Assembly (NCBI RefSeq): GCF_000421525.1
Contig: NZ_ATXE01000001.1
Coordinates: 1,364,001 to 1,428,000, forward strand
Source: Aestuariimicrobium kwangyangense DSM 21549
GTDB taxonomy: Bacteria > Actinomycetota > Actinomycetes > Propionibacteriales > Propionibacteriaceae
Reading direction: 5' to 3'
DNA: 64,000 bases
Notes under the pieces: model-generated
Seen by the model: the letters and a program-made list of their open reading frames with translations, nothing else
The model's database searches: none
Told to the model about the DNA's origin: nothing
Translations under genes and position numbers: made by a program
Shown here: in pieces, positions 9,053 to 18,645 of the stretch
Numbering within the stretch: position 1 is the first letter of the stretch
Layout: each line of letters opens with the position of its first letter

Positions 9053-9126
9053 CCAGCCGATCCAGTCCACCCGGTTCAGTCCGCCCGATTCAGTCCCCCC
9101 CGATGCAGTCCCCCCGATTCAGTCAC
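9053..9126. repeat. degenerate tandem repeat CAGTCC(A/G/C)CCCG, upstream of the nuclease gene
   Basis: CAGTC recurs five times between 9063 and 9125, at 14-16 bp spacing, in units such as CCAGTCCACCCGGTT, CAGTCCGCCCGATT and GATGCAGTCCCCCCGATT. It lies within about 85 bp upstream of the probable ATG and ends just before the ribosome-binding site, so copy number would change the leader or promoter length. Confidence 0.75.
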
Positions 9127-9139
9127 TGGGAGCCACGCC

Positions 9140-11785
9140 ATGCAGCCCTCCGCCCGCGCGGGAGTCGGCCTCGTCCTGTTCGCCACCGCGCTCGTCGGTG
9201 TCATCCAGGCCGTGCCGGCCCGCGCCGCCGCCGACCACCTGATCATCAACGAGGCCTACCTGCGGGGCGGTTCCAGCAACCAGCCCTACACCCACAAGTT
9301 CGTCGAGATCCTCAACCCCACCGGTTCGCCGGTCGTGCTGGACGGACTGACCCTGCAGTACCGATCGGCCACCGGAACGAGCAACGCGACCACGGTCGTC
9401 CCGCTGACCGGAACCCTGGCCTCGGGGGACCTCCACGTCGTGCAGGGGGGATCCAACGGCACCACCGGCACGGCCCTGCCGGCCGGGGTCGTCGACCAGG
9501 TGGCCAGCGGACTCAACCCCAGTGGCACCACGGGGACGATCTACCTGGTGCAGGGCAGCAGCGCCACCCTCCCGGATGCGTCCTCGGTGGTCGACAAGCT
9601 CGGTTACGGCACGTCCAACTCCCCCGAGGGAACGGCCGCGACCTACACCGGCGCCAACTCCGACCCGGGAGCACTGGCCCGCACCACCACCGACGACACC
9701 GGCAACAACGCGGCCGACTTCGCGTTCACCACGGACATCACCCCAGGGGCGGCGAACCCCGGACAGTCCGCCGATGGGGGAGCACCGAGCACCCCCCCTA
9801 CCAGCACACCACCAGCCCAGTCGCGCACCATCGCCGAGATCCAGGGGACGACCGACACCAGTCCTCTGGTCGGGCGGCAGGTGACCACGCGAGGTGTGGT
9901 GACGGCCGTCTATCCCACGGGTGGCTTCAACGGGTTCTACCTGCAGGCCCCCGGATCGGGTGGCGTGCCCAAGACCGCGAGCGACGCCTCGGACGGTGTC
10001 TTCGTGTACGGACGAACCGGTGTGTCGGTCGGCAACTGCCTCGACGTCAGCGGGACGGTCGTCGAGTACGGAGGTCTCACCGAACTCTCGAGCGTGACGA
10101 CCACCGCCGTGGACGACTGTGCGCCGGTCGCCGTCACCGGGTTGGCCACCCTTCCGGTGACCGATGCCGACAAGGAGGCCTACGAGGGGATGCTGGTGCA
10201 GCCGCAGGGCACCTACACCATCACCAACAACCATGCGGCGAACCAGTACGGTCAACTCGACCTGGCCGTGGGGGACGAGCCGCTCTACACGCCAACCGAC
10301 AAGGTGCCCCACACCGAGGCCGCCGCCTACGAGGCCCAGCAGGTGCGCAAGCTGATCACCCTCGATGACGGTTCCTCCTGGAACCTCCTGACCAACTCCA
10401 CGGCCAAGAACTCCCCCTTGCCCTACCTGTCGGGCGCAACGCCCATGCGCACCGGATCGCACGTGTCCTTCACCGGGCCGGTGATCCTCGACCACCGCTT
10501 CCAGTGGAACTACCAGCCCACCCGCCGGGTGGTGGGGGCCGAGGTCGACTTCCTGGCCAGCGAGAACGATCGTCCGACCTCGGTGCCCGCCGTGGGGGGT
10601 GACGTCAAGCTCGCCACCTTCAACGTGCTGAACTACTTCACCGACCTCGGTCAGGACGAAGCTGGCTGCAAGGCATACACCGACCGCTCGGGCACCCAGG
10701 TCGGGACCAACGGCTGCCAGGTGCGGGGCGCCTACACGCCCGCCGCCTTCGCCGACCAGCAGGCCAAGATCGTCTCGGCCGTCAACGGGCTCGACGCCGA
10801 CGTGGTGGCGCTGATGGAGATCGAGAACTCCGCCAACTTCGGCCACGACCGCGACCAGACGCTGGCCAACCTGGTCGACGCCCTCAACGCCGCCGACCCG
10901 GGCAAGGGCTGGAGGTATGTGCCGACCAGTCCCGCGCAGGTGCCCACCGGCGAGGACAACATCCGGCTGGCCTTCATCTACCGCGCGGCCACCGTGGCGC
11001 CGGTCGACGGCTCGGTGATCCTCAGCGACCCGGCGTTCGCCAATGCACGCCAGCCGCTGGGCCAGAAGTTCGAGGTGCGCGGGACCAGGACCTCATTCGT
11101 CGCCGTCGCCAACCACTTCAAGTCGAAGGGTTCCGGAGCCGACGACGGCACCGGACAGGGCCTGTCCAACCCCTCCCGCAAGGCGCAGGCCACCGCGCTC
11201 ACCTCCTGGGTGGGCCAGGTGTTCGCCGACCAGCCGGTGTTCCTGCTGGGCGACTTCAATGCCTACTCCAAGGAGGAACCGGTGCAGATCATCGAGTCCG
11301 CCGGCTTCAGCAATGTGGTCACCAGTGATGACACCACCTACCAGTTCGGCGGACGACTGGGTTCACTCGACCACGTGTTCGGCAATGACCGGGCCCGGCA
11401 GTTGGTCAGCTCGGGCGCCGTCTGGAACATCAACGGCGACGAATCGGTCGCGTTCCAGTACTCCCGCCGCAACTACAACGTGACGGACCTCCACGCCGCC
11501 GACCCCTTCGCGTCGTCCGACCACGACCCGACGGTCGTCGGCATCGTGGCGGTCAAGGTCGTCGACGTCGCCATCAAGGGCAACCGGGTGGGTGTCGAGA
11601 CCGCGGGGCTGCCCCTCGGTGCCACCGTCACGGTGTCCGCCGTGCTGGACGACGGCAGCACCCGCACCTTCACGGCCACCGTCACCGGATCGGCCCTGTC
11701 GTTCAAGGCGCCCAGCGTCAAGAGCGCCACCGTCGAGGTCACCAGCGGTGGCCACGTGGTCGGGTCGGGTTCAGCCGTGAAGTGA
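9140..11785 (+). CDS. secreted modular nuclease (ExeM/NucH-like endonuclease/exonuclease/phosphatase)
   Basis: An 881-aa exported protein. Residues 1-29 form a signal peptide ending ARA. A lamin-tail domain (LIINEAYLRGG on) covers roughly 32-170, followed by a Thr/Pro linker. An OB-fold module (RTIAEIQG on) runs from about 228 to 370. An EEP catalytic domain covers about 488-800, with TFNVLNYF, MEIEN, NHFKSKG, GDFNAYSK and SDHDP supplying metal and catalytic residues. An Ig-like beta domain closes the protein. Family members degrade extracellular DNA for phosphate or biofilm turnover. The ATG at 9140 follows GGGAG; the frame is open further upstream but through the repeat region. Confidence 0.88.
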   Translation: MQPSARAGVGLVLFATALVGVIQAVPARAAADHLIINEAYLRGGSSNQPYTHKFVEILNPTGSPVVLDGLTLQYRSATGTSNATTVVPLTGTLASGDLHVVQGGSNGTTGTALPAGVVDQVASGLNPSGTTGTIYLVQGSSATLPDASSVVDKLGYGTSNSPEGTAATYTGANSDPGALARTTTDDTGNNAADFAFTTDITPGAANPGQSADGGAPSTPPTSTPPAQSRTIAEIQGTTDTSPLVGRQVTTRGVVTAVYPTGGFNGFYLQAPGSGGVPKTASDASDGVFVYGRTGVSVGNCLDVSGTVVEYGGLTELSSVTTTAVDDCAPVAVTGLATLPVTDADKEAYEGMLVQPQGTYTITNNHAANQYGQLDLAVGDEPLYTPTDKVPHTEAAAYEAQQVRKLITLDDGSSWNLLTNSTAKNSPLPYLSGATPMRTGSHVSFTGPVILDHRFQWNYQPTRRVVGAEVDFLASENDRPTSVPAVGGDVKLATFNVLNYFTDLGQDEAGCKAYTDRSGTQVGTNGCQVRGAYTPAAFADQQAKIVSAVNGLDADVVALMEIENSANFGHDRDQTLANLVDALNAADPGKGWRYVPTSPAQVPTGEDNIRLAFIYRAATVAPVDGSVILSDPAFANARQPLGQKFEVRGTRTSFVAVANHFKSKGSGADDGTGQGLSNPSRKAQATALTSWVGQVFADQPVFLLGDFNAYSKEEPVQIIESAGFSNVVTSDDTTYQFGGRLGSLDHVFGNDRARQLVSSGAVWNINGDESVAFQYSRRNYNVTDLHAADPFASSDHDPTVVGIVAVKVVDVAIKGNRVGVETAGLPLGATVTVSAVLDDGSTRTFTATVTGSALSFKAPSVKSATVEVTSGGHVVGSGSAVK

Positions 11786-11803
11786 GGTGCGGTCCGGGCC
11801 CCA

Positions 11804-11829
11804 CGTGAGCCGCGGTTCGGCCGCTCACG
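11804..11829 (+). terminator. hairpin downstream of the nuclease gene
   Basis: The arms CGTGAGC (11804-11810) and GCTCACG (11823-11829) pair over 7 bp around a GC-rich loop, 18 bases after the stop codon. There is no T-tract. Confidence 0.5.
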
Positions 11830-11842
11830 GCTGATCCGAACC

Positions 11843-11876
11843 AGCGCCCGTCGTCCTGCCATGGATGGCGGGCGCT
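11843..11876. terminator. second, longer hairpin after the nuclease gene
   Basis: AGCGCCCG (11843-11850) pairs perfectly with CGGGCGCT (11869-11876), and the stem continues inward with two G:T pairs to about 14 bp. It probably ends the nuclease transcript, as T-less stems often do in high-GC actinobacteria. Confidence 0.6.
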
Positions 11877-12103
11877 GTGGCGTGTCGGGAGTCGCCGTGC
11901 CCGGGTTCCACGCGAAACGGGGCAGGTGAGCGGCCTTCTCGTCAGCTGGCGTGACGAACACCGCGCTGGCGTGCCCCAACTGGCGCGGAATTTTCGGCGC
12001 GGATACCCGGCGTGCCCCGCCTGCTGGATCGCTCCACGACGCGCTCACGCCCTGGGCGCACCGCTCGGCGCCCGGTGGGGCGCTCCGGCGTTCCTCTGCG
12101 CGG
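11877..12103. other. non-coding remainder of the nuclease-ispG gap
   Basis: After the two hairpins, the rest of this 330-base gap shows no believable reading frame, repeat or RNA gene. Only the ispG -10 box follows at its right end. Confidence 0.5.
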
Positions 12104-12109
12104 TAATCT
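12104..12109 (+). promoter_or_regulatory. -10 box of ispG (leaderless)
   Basis: TAATCT ends 6 nt before the ispG ATG. There is no Shine-Dalgarno and no good -35. Confidence 0.5.
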
Positions 12110-12115
12110 GGCCCC

Positions 12116-13258
12116 ATGAGCGTCAATCTCGGTCTGCCCGCCATGCCCCCGCCCGTACTGGCCCCCCGTCGCAAGACCCGTCAGATCAAGGTCGGCAAGG
12201 TGATGGTCGGTGGCGACGCCCCCATCTCGGTGCAGTCGATGACCACCACCAAGACCACCGACATCAACGCCACCCTGCAGCAGATCGCCGAGCTCACCGC
12301 CACAGGCTGCGACATCGTGCGGGTCGCGGTTCCCTCGCAGGACGACGCCGAGGCCTTGCCGGCCATCGCACACAAGTCGCAGATCCCCGTGATCGCCGAC
12401 ATCCACTTCCAGCCGAAGTACGTCTACGCCGCCATCGACGCCGGGTGCGCCGCCGTCCGCGTGAACCCGGGCAACATCCGGGCCTTCGACGACCAGGTCG
12501 CCGGCATCGCCAAGGCAGCCGCCGACGCTGGTGTCTCCATCCGCATCGGCGTGAACGCTGGATCCCTCGACAGGCGACTGCTCGAGAAGTACGGGGCTCC
12601 CACCCCGGAGGCGCTGGTCGAGTCAGCCCTGTGGGAGGCGAGCCTGTTCGAGGATGTCGGTTTCCACGACTTCAAGATCTCGGTCAAGCACCACGACCCC
12701 GTCGTGATGGTGCGCGCCTACGAGATGCTCTCCGAGAAGTGTGAGTACCCCCTGCACCTGGGCGTGACCGAGGCCGGTCCCGCCTTCCAGGGCACCATCA
12801 AGTCGTCCGTCGCCTTCGGTGCACTGCTCGCTCAGGGCATCGGTGACACCATCCGAGTGTCGCTCTCGGCCCCACCCGTCGAGGAGGTCAAGGTCGGCAT
12901 CAAGATCCTCGAGTCGCTCAACCTTCGTCCGCGCCACCTCGAGATCGTCTCGTGCCCCTCGTGCGGACGTGCCCAGGTCGACGTCTACACCCTCGCGGAG
13001 AAGGTGACCGAGGGCCTCGAGGGCATGACCGTACCCCTGCGCGTGGCCGTCATGGGCTGTGTCGTCAACGGCCCGGGAGAGGCTCGTGAGGCCGACCTCG
13101 GTGTCGCCTCCGGCAACGGGAAGGGGCAGATCTTCGTCAAGGGTGAGGTCATCAAGACCGTGCCCGAGGCGGAGATCGTGCAGACCCTGATCGAGGAGGC
13201 GAATCGGATCGCCGCCGAGACGACCGAGATCGGTGCCCCTCAGGTCTCGGTCGGCTGA
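12116..13258 (+). CDS. ispG: (E)-4-hydroxy-3-methylbut-2-enyl-diphosphate synthase
   Basis: A 380-aa iron-sulfur enzyme of the MEP pathway that converts MEcPP to HMBPP. The N-terminal TIM barrel carries VQSMTTT, ADIHF and RVNPGN. The C-terminal part holds the [4Fe-4S] cysteines in SCPSCGR and the GCVVNGPGE motif, with the conserved Glu. The length is typical of the short bacterial type without the plant insert. Transcription appears to start at the ATG. It lies 6 kb from dxr, with the DUF4081-GNAT gene following, an arrangement common in actinobacteria. Confidence 0.96.
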   Translation: MSVNLGLPAMPPPVLAPRRKTRQIKVGKVMVGGDAPISVQSMTTTKTTDINATLQQIAELTATGCDIVRVAVPSQDDAEALPAIAHKSQIPVIADIHFQPKYVYAAIDAGCAAVRVNPGNIRAFDDQVAGIAKAAADAGVSIRIGVNAGSLDRRLLEKYGAPTPEALVESALWEASLFEDVGFHDFKISVKHHDPVVMVRAYEMLSEKCEYPLHLGVTEAGPAFQGTIKSSVAFGALLAQGIGDTIRVSLSAPPVEEVKVGIKILESLNLRPRHLEIVSCPSCGRAQVDVYTLAEKVTEGLEGMTVPLRVAVMGCVVNGPGEAREADLGVASGNGKGQIFVKGEVIKTVPEAEIVQTLIEEANRIAAETTEIGAPQVSVG

Positions 13259-13329
13259 GGTCTGGGCGCGCCACGGCGCGGCCGTTCGACTCCGAGCAGT
13301 CGGCAGGCGTGCGTGACAGACTGAGCGGC

Positions 13330-13419
13330 GTGCCAGCCGTTGTCTCCTCCACTCGTCAGCTCACCGTGAGCTCCATGGGCACCGCGTCGAGCCCGGCCGC
13401 CCCGGGGTCCGCTGGATGA
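13330..13419 (+). CDS. possible 29-codon leader ORF before the DUF4081 gene
   Basis: GTG at 13330 lies 7 nt after a CAGACT -10-like box (13317-13322), the same geometry as the leaderless genes in this window. It reads 29 codons (VPAVVSSTRQ at the start) and its TGA overlaps the ATG of the GNAT gene as ATGA. No ribosome-binding site is seen for either start. The peptide has no recognisable family. It may be a coupling leader peptide, or the GNAT gene may simply start from an unrecognised signal. Confidence 0.3.
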   Translation: MPAVVSSTRQLTVSSMGTASSPAAPGSAG

Positions 13420-14249
13420 GCACACGACTCAGGGTGCTGGGCAATGCCGATGTGGCGGCCGCCCTGGAACTGCTTCGTCCCGAGCCCATCTCGAACCTTT
13501 TCCTGCGGGCCCGATTCGCCCACCACGGTCTCGATCGGGTCACCCTCGGCTGCGAGGTGCTCGGGTTCGAGCGCAACCGCCAGCTGGTGGCCTTGTGCCA
13601 CGTCGGCTCCAACCTCGTGCCCGCCGGGGACGACGCCGAGGCGCTGGCCGCCTTCGCTGCCAAGATCGGGGCACGCAGGCATTCGTCCTCGATCATGGGG
13701 CGAGCACCCCTGGTGCGAGGACTGTTCGACCACCTCGTGGAGCGACACCAGAGCTGGGGCCACCCTCGCGAGCTGCGGTACCACCAGCCGCTGATGGTGA
13801 TCGACCATGACTCCCCGTTCGCGGGTGATCCCCGCGTGCGCCAGGTGACGCTGCAGGAATTCGAGCCCTACTTCGACGCGGCGGTGAAGATGTACACCGA
13901 GGAGGTCGGCGTCTCACCGCTCGATCCCTCCGGCGGGTACCGCTCGCACATGCGGCGGCTGGTCATGGACGGACAGTGCTACGCGATCATCGAGGACGGC
14001 AGGGTGCTGTTCAAGGCCGACGTGGGTACGGCCTACGGCACCATCTGCCAGATCCAGGGCGTCTGGCTCGCCCCCGAACTTCGGGGTCAAGGCCTGTCGG
14101 TCCCCGCCATGGCGAAGGTGATCGAACTCGTGCGTGAGCGGTACCCGGTGGTCTCGCTGTACGTGAACGACTTCAACACCCGCGCCCGCAAGTTGTACGA
14201 GCGCTGCGGGATGCGCACCATCGATGCCCTGGCGACCGTCCTGTACTGA
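13416..14249 (+). CDS. DUF4081 domain GNAT-family N-acetyltransferase
   Basis: A 277-aa protein. The first 130 residues match the DUF4081-type domain that precedes GNAT domains in actinobacteria. The second half has the acetyl-CoA-binding pattern GVWLAPELRGQGLS (about residues 212-225), followed by SLYVNDFN and LYERCGM, the usual last strand and helix. It should transfer an acetyl group to an unknown amine. Its position directly after ispG is conserved in many actinobacteria, though no mechanistic link is known. No Shine-Dalgarno is visible; the ATG is overlapped by a possible small leader ORF. Confidence 0.85.
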   Translation: MSTRLRVLGNADVAAALELLRPEPISNLFLRARFAHHGLDRVTLGCEVLGFERNRQLVALCHVGSNLVPAGDDAEALAAFAAKIGARRHSSSIMGRAPLVRGLFDHLVERHQSWGHPRELRYHQPLMVIDHDSPFAGDPRVRQVTLQEFEPYFDAAVKMYTEEVGVSPLDPSGGYRSHMRRLVMDGQCYAIIEDGRVLFKADVGTAYGTICQIQGVWLAPELRGQGLSVPAMAKVIELVRERYPVVSLYVNDFNTRARKLYERCGMRTIDALATVLY

Positions 14250-14311
14250 CCGCGGGACCACCAGCCGCGCCCCGTCCGGAAACTGGTGCCGGGGTCAGGG
14301 GTCTGCACCGA

Positions 14312-14317
14312 TAGGCT
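14312..14317 (+). promoter_or_regulatory. -10 box of proS
   Basis: TAGGCT lies 37 nt upstream of the proS GTG, leaving a short leader that contains GAGAGG as ribosome-binding site. The following GAGCGGCG also follows the box in front of the 13330 leader ORF. Confidence 0.45.
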
Positions 14318-14354
14318 GAGCGGCGTTCCCCATCGCCGCCAGAGAGGCCCCAGC

Positions 14355-16112
14355 GTGATCACCAGGATGTCGCAGTTGTTCGTCCGCACCCTGCGAGAGG
14401 ACCCTGCCGATGCCGAGGTGCCCAGCCACCGCTGGCTGGTGCGTGCCGGTTACATCCGTCGTGCCGCTCCCGGTGTCTACAGCTGGCTGCCGTTGGGGTT
14501 GAAGGTGCTGCAGAAGGTCGAGGCCATCGTCCGCGAGGAGATGGACGCCATCGGCGCGCAGGAGGTGCGCTTCCCGGCGCTCCTGCCGCGCGAGCCCTAC
14601 GAGGCGACCGACCGGTGGACCGAGTACGGCGACAACCTGTTCCGCCTCAAGGACCGCAAGGGTGCCGACCTGCTGCTGGGGCCGACCCACGAGGAGATGT
14701 TCACCCTGCTGGTGAAGGATCTCTACAGCTCGTACAAGGACCTGCCGCTGTCGCTCTACCAGGTGCAGACCAAGTACCGGGACGAGGCGCGTCCCCGTGC
14801 GGGGCTGCTGCGCGGCCGCGAGTTCGTGATGAAGGACTCCTACTCCTTCGACGTGGACGAGGCCGGTCTCGAGCTGAGCTACCAGCAGCACCGTGAGGCC
14901 TACATCAAGATCTTCGACCGTCTCGGGTTCGAGTACGTCATCGTCAAGGCCGACGCCGGCGCCATGGGTGGTTCGGCGTCCGAGGAGTTCCTCGCGATTG
15001 CCGCCAACGGGGAGGACACCTTCGTCCGTTCGCCGGGTGGCTACGCCGCCAACGTCGAGGCCGTCGAGCGTCCGCTCGCCGCTGAGGTGGACGCCTCGTC
15101 GGTGGGTGCGAGCAGGGTGGTCGACACCCCCGACAGCCCCACCATCGAGTCGCTGGTCGCGCTCGTCAATGCCGAGCACCCGCGTCCCGACCGTGTCTGG
15201 ACGGCCGCTGACACCCTCAAGAACGTGCTCTTCGTGCTGCACCACCCCGACGGTTCGACCGAGCCGCTGGCCGTGGGGCTGCCGGGCGACCGCGAGGTCG
15301 ACCCCAAGCGCCTCGAGGCAGCCGTGGGTCCGGCCGAGGCGGTGCCGTTCGGCGAGGAGGACTTCGCGGCGTACCCCACCCTCGTCAAGGGGTACATCGG
15401 CCCCCGCGCGCTGGGCGCGGAGAGCCCGAGCAAGGTGCGCTACCTCGTCGACCCCTCCGTGGTGTCGGGGACGGCATGGGTGACCGGTGCCGACGAGGCG
15501 GGCCGTCACGTCATCGACCTGGTGGTCGGTCGCGATTTCACCGCGGACGGGCACCTCGATGTCGCCGAGATCCGGGAGGGCGACCCGTCGCCCGACGGTT
15601 CGGGACCGCTGACGTTGGCGCGCGGCATCGAGATGGGCCACATCTTCCAGTTGGGTCGCAAGTACGCCGAGGCCCTCGGGCTGAAGGTGCTCGACCAGAA
15701 CGGGAAGCTGGTCACCGTCACCATGGGTTCCTACGGCATCGGCTGTTCACGCGCCGTGGCCGCCGTCGCTGAGGGCACCGCCGACGAGAAGGGTCTGTGC
15801 TGGCCGCGCAACCTCGCCCCCTACGAGGTGATGGTGCTCGCGACCGGCAAGGGTGACGAGGTCTCCGCCTTCGCCGAGAAGCTGGCCTCTGAGTTGGACG
15901 ATGCCGGGGTCGCGGTGCTCCTGGACGATCGCAAGGCCTCGCCCGGGGTCAAGTTCGCCGATTCGGAGGTGCTCGGCATGCCGACCTCGGTGGTCGTCGG
16001 ACGAGGCCTGGCTGACGGGCTCGTCGAGATTCGCGACCGCGCCACGGGCACCGCCCGCACGGTCGCCGTCGAGGATGCCTTGGCCGAGGTGCTGCGCGAG
16101 CTCGAGAGCTGA
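14355..16112 (+). CDS. proS: prolyl-tRNA synthetase (bacterial type)
   Basis: A 585-aa class II aminoacyl-tRNA synthetase that charges tRNA-Pro. Motif 1 and 2 regions are visible ([33 protein letters not shown]), with the [12 protein letters not shown] loop. A YbaK-like editing insertion lies between about residues 225 and 400, and motif 3 (GSYGIGCSR) comes before the anticodon-binding domain. This order marks the long bacterial form. GTG at 14355 gives the usual start VITRMSQLF; the ATG at 14367 (MSQLF) is the alternative. The TauE-like gene follows after four bases. Confidence 0.95.
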   Translation: MITRMSQLFVRTLREDPADAEVPSHRWLVRAGYIRRAAPGVYSWLPLGLKVLQKVEAIVREEMDAIGAQEVRFPALLPREPYEATDRWTEYGDNLFRLKDRKGADLLLGPTHEEMFTLLVKDLYSSYKDLPLSLYQVQTKYRDEARPRAGLLRGREFVMKDSYSFDVDEAGLELSYQQHREAYIKIFDRLGFEYVIVKADAGAMGGSASEEFLAIAANGEDTFVRSPGGYAANVEAVERPLAAEVDASSVGASRVVDTPDSPTIESLVALVNAEHPRPDRVWTAADTLKNVLFVLHHPDGSTEPLAVGLPGDREVDPKRLEAAVGPAEAVPFGEEDFAAYPTLVKGYIGPRALGAESPSKVRYLVDPSVVSGTAWVTGADEAGRHVIDLVVGRDFTADGHLDVAEIREGDPSPDGSGPLTLARGIEMGHIFQLGRKYAEALGLKVLDQNGKLVTVTMGSYGIGCSRAVAAVAEGTADEKGLCWPRNLAPYEVMVLATGKGDEVSAFAEKLASELDDAGVAVLLDDRKASPGVKFADSEVLGMPTSVVVGRGLADGLVEIRDRATGTARTVAVEDALAEVLRELES

Positions 16113-16116
16113 CCTC

Positions 16117-16902
16117 GTGGAGCTTGCGCTTCACGTCGTCCTGCTGCTGGTGCTCGCTGCCTTCGTGGCGGGCTGGGTCGATGCCGTGGTGGGCGGCGGA
16201 GGGCTGATCCAGCTCCCCAGCCTGCTGATCGGTCTGCCCGCCGACACCTCGGTGGCGGCCATCTCCGGCACCAACAAGGTGTCGTCGGCGGCGGGAACCC
16301 TGGTGGCGACCACCACCTACCTGCGCAAGGTCCGCGTGGACTGGCGGATCGCGGTCCCGCTGATGGTGTTCGCCTTCCTCGGGTCGACGTCGGGGGCGAG
16401 ACTGGTGAACTTCCTGCCCAAGCAGTGGTTCACCCCGATCGTGCTGGTCGCTCTCGTGGGAGTGGGCCTCTACACCGTCCGCAGACCCACCCTCGGACTG
16501 CACCATGAGGTGAGGCGTCATGGTTGGGCCGCGGCTGCGACGGCCGCCGGCATCGGCGCCGTGGTGGGGCTGTACGACGGCTTCCTGGGGCCCGGAACTG
16601 GGTCGTTCTTCGTGATCGCCCTCGTCGGGCTGCTGGGTTACGGCTTCCTGCAGGCCAGCGTTCTGGCCAAGCTGGCCAACCTCACCACGAACGTGGCAGC
16701 GATCGCCGTCTTCTCCATCCAGGGAGTGATCATCTGGAAGTTGGCGCTCGCCATGGCGGCAGCCAATCTCAGTGGCGGGTTCATCGGCGCCCAGATGGCC
16801 GTGCGCCACGGTTCCGCGTTCGTCAGGCGGGTCTTCCTGGTGGTGGTGGGGATCCTGATCCTCAAACTCGGCTGGGACAGCCTGCGGATCTTCATCGGCT
16901 GA
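16117..16902 (+). CDS. TSUP family (TauE/SafE) membrane transporter
   Basis: A 261-aa polytopic membrane protein with about eight hydrophobic segments and the repeated motif of the TauE/SafE family (GWVDAVVGGGGLIQLP, and GLYDGFLGPGTGSFF in the second half). The family exports sulfite, sulfoacetate or similar organosulfur anions; the substrate here is unknown. The GTG start lies four bases after the proS stop and has no independent promoter, so it is read through from proS. The pairing looks positional rather than functional. Confidence 0.87.
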   Translation: MELALHVVLLLVLAAFVAGWVDAVVGGGGLIQLPSLLIGLPADTSVAAISGTNKVSSAAGTLVATTTYLRKVRVDWRIAVPLMVFAFLGSTSGARLVNFLPKQWFTPIVLVALVGVGLYTVRRPTLGLHHEVRRHGWAAAATAAGIGAVVGLYDGFLGPGTGSFFVIALVGLLGYGFLQASVLAKLANLTTNVAAIAVFSIQGVIIWKLALAMAAANLSGGFIGAQMAVRHGSAFVRRVFLVVVGILILKLGWDSLRIFIG

Positions 16903-16929
16903 GGCCGACGGCACGCCCTTCCGGGTCGA

Positions 16930-17910
16930 TCACACCCAGCCCGGGAACCAGCTGACGCCGGTCCATCGGGTCACCTGGGGCAGCTGTGTGAGCCAGGCGG
17001 CGTGTGCTGCGGTGCGTGCTTCGTCCGTCGCGGGTGTGGCGCAGAACACCCCTGCTGCCGCGTTGAACAGGTCGGTCTCGATCGTCGCCATCACCGCAGC
17101 CACCGTGCCCGCGGCCGGGCGAATCGGGAGTTCGTAGCCGGGTTCGGGCGGGGGAGGGGTTGCACCGGCCGCCCGCATCGTCGCCTGCAGGTCGACCCGC
17201 TGCTGCACCAGCAGACCCCTCCGCTGGGCCAGTTGGGTCCGCAGGCTGCCCGGACGAAGGGCCCCGACCAGCGCGGCCAGGGCTTGGTCAGCACGGAAGA
17301 GGTGTTCGACCAGGACTGACTGGGCCGAACCCAGGGATTCGGACTCGAACGAGAAGGGGACGACCCCGTGGTCGACGGGTGGATGGGGCGCTGGCTGGGC
17401 GCTGGCGCTGGCGAAGACCGACAAGGATCCCCAGAGCAGGGCGTCCGGGCCGGTTTCGGCGCTGAGCGCGACGGTCAACAGTGTGGCCGCCTCAGCCGTC
17501 GCGAGGGTCGCCAGTTCGTCCGTGGCCCGGACGGCGGGCACGCGAGCCCCAGTCGTGCGTGGGGAGCCGGATGCCATGGGGTCGTCCCCCAGGGCACCGC
17601 TCAGGGGATCGGGTCGGAGCAGCACGCGCCGCTGCAGCTGCAGAGCGCGTTGTACGGCGGTCGTCCACGCCACTTCGGCGGGCGTGGCGCCGGTCGCGGT
17701 GCGCAGTACCTGCAGTGCGGCGGTCAGCGACTCGTTGCCCGCGAGGGCATTCACCTGGGCCTGCTCGGGGGTCGGGCTGGGTCTGGGCAGGTTGCGGACA
17801 GCGGATCCGTGAACAGTGGGGTCGAAGAAGGAACACCCGGACAGCGGCGTCGCCACCAGCGCCAGACCCGCCGTGAGCCCGAATGCGCGGCGACTGAGCA
17901 GTGGGGGCAT
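16930..17910 (-). CDS. DUF4439 lipoprotein, ferritin-like
   Basis: A 326-aa exported protein. The N-terminus has a twin-arginine-like SRRAFGL, a hydrophobic stretch, and a lipobox LSGC that places the lipidated Cys near residue 26. The C-terminal 140 residues match DUF4439, a four-helix ferritin-like domain of unknown function. The middle is Ala-rich and helical with low complexity. It is divergent from rimP, a position conserved in actinobacteria including mycobacteria, but no role is established. The ATG lies 6 nt after TACGCT, so it is probably leaderless. Its 3' end converges on the TauE gene. Confidence 0.8.
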   Translation of the reverse strand: MPPLLSRRAFGLTAGLALVATPLSGCSFFDPTVHGSAVRNLPRPSPTPEQAQVNALAGNESLTAALQVLRTATGATPAEVAWTTAVQRALQLQRRVLLRPDPLSGALGDDPMASGSPRTTGARVPAVRATDELATLATAEAATLLTVALSAETGPDALLWGSLSVFASASAQPAPHPPVDHGVVPFSFESESLGSAQSVLVEHLFRADQALAALVGALRPGSLRTQLAQRRGLLVQQRVDLQATMRAAGATPPPPEPGYELPIRPAAGTVAAVMATIETDLFNAAAGVFCATPATDEARTAAHAAWLTQLPQVTRWTGVSWFPGWV

Positions 17911-17916
17911 GCCCCC

Positions 17917-17922
17917 AGCGTA
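17917..17922 (-). promoter_or_regulatory. -10 box of the DUF4439 gene (leaderless)
   Basis: TACGCT on the minus strand ends 6 nt before the ATG; no ribosome-binding site lies between. Confidence 0.45.
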
Positions 17923-17970
17923 GGGCCCGGCACCAGCTCGCGATCGGCGCTCGGGTCGTGCCGGCTGGAC

Positions 17971-17976
17971 TACACT
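17971..17976 (+). promoter_or_regulatory. -10 box of the rimP-nusA-infB operon
   Basis: TACACT lies 43 nt before the rimP GTG. The leader of about 35 nt contains AAAGAGG and AGAGAAG as possible ribosome-binding sites. It faces away from the DUF4439 promoter 50 bp to the left. Confidence 0.45.
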
Positions 17977-18019
17977 TGTGCGGCACAACAGGACTGCACA
18001 ACAGAAAGAGGCCAGAGAA

Positions 18020-18631
18020 GTGAATGACACACGACTCAGTGATGTCGTGGAGCCCGTGCTGGCCACCCACGGACTCGAGCTCGACGAGCTCGAGGTGATC
18101 CCCGCCGGACGTCGTTCGGTGCTGCGGGTCACCGTGGACGGTGACGGCCCCCACGGGCGAGGCCCCCTGCTGGACGACATCGCATCCGCCACCCGTGACA
18201 TCTCGGACGCCCTCGACGCGATCGACGCCATGGCAGGTGCCTACACTCTCGAGGTCTCGAGCCGCGGCATCGGCCGCCCGCTCACCGAACCCAAGCACTT
18301 CCGCCGCAACCTCACCCGTCTGGTCAAGGCCACCCTGGCCGACGGCACCTCCCTGGTCGGTCGCATCGTCGCCGTGGAGGGCGACCGGCTCACCCTCGAG
18401 GTGACACCCGAATCCGTGAAGGGCAATCGCAACCCCAAGCCCGTCAGCCACGACCTGCTGATCAGTGACATCACGAAGGCCCTGGTGCAGGTCGAGATGA
18501 ACCGCTCCATCGATGACTACGACGTGGACGACATCCCAGACGAGGACGACCCCGACGAGGACGAACTCGACGAGGACGATCTGGACGACGACGATCTGGA
18601 CGACGACGACCTGCACGGCCACGTGGACTAG
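18020..18631 (+). CDS. rimP: ribosome maturation factor RimP
   Basis: A 203-aa protein needed for 30S subunit maturation. The N-terminal domain contains [19 protein letters not shown], and the [11 protein letters not shown] motif (about residues 77-87) is the most conserved RimP stretch; the C-terminal Sm-like domain follows. The last 40 residues are almost only Asp and Glu with a little Leu, built from a short DNA repeat (GACGAGGAC and GATCTGGACGACGAC units). Most RimP proteins lack such a long acidic tail. GTG at 18020 was chosen because it begins the family-typical [11 protein letters not shown]; an upstream ATG at 17978 falls only a few bases after the -10 box. nusA follows after 14 bases. 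Confidence 0.92.
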   Translation: MNDTRLSDVVEPVLATHGLELDELEVIPAGRRSVLRVTVDGDGPHGRGPLLDDIASATRDISDALDAIDAMAGAYTLEVSSRGIGRPLTEPKHFRRNLTRLVKATLADGTSLVGRIVAVEGDRLTLEVTPESVKGNRNPKPVSHDLLISDITKALVQVEMNRSIDDYDVDDIPDEDDPDEDELDEDDLDDDDLDDDDLHGHVD

Positions 18632-18645
18632 GAGGAGGATCACTG

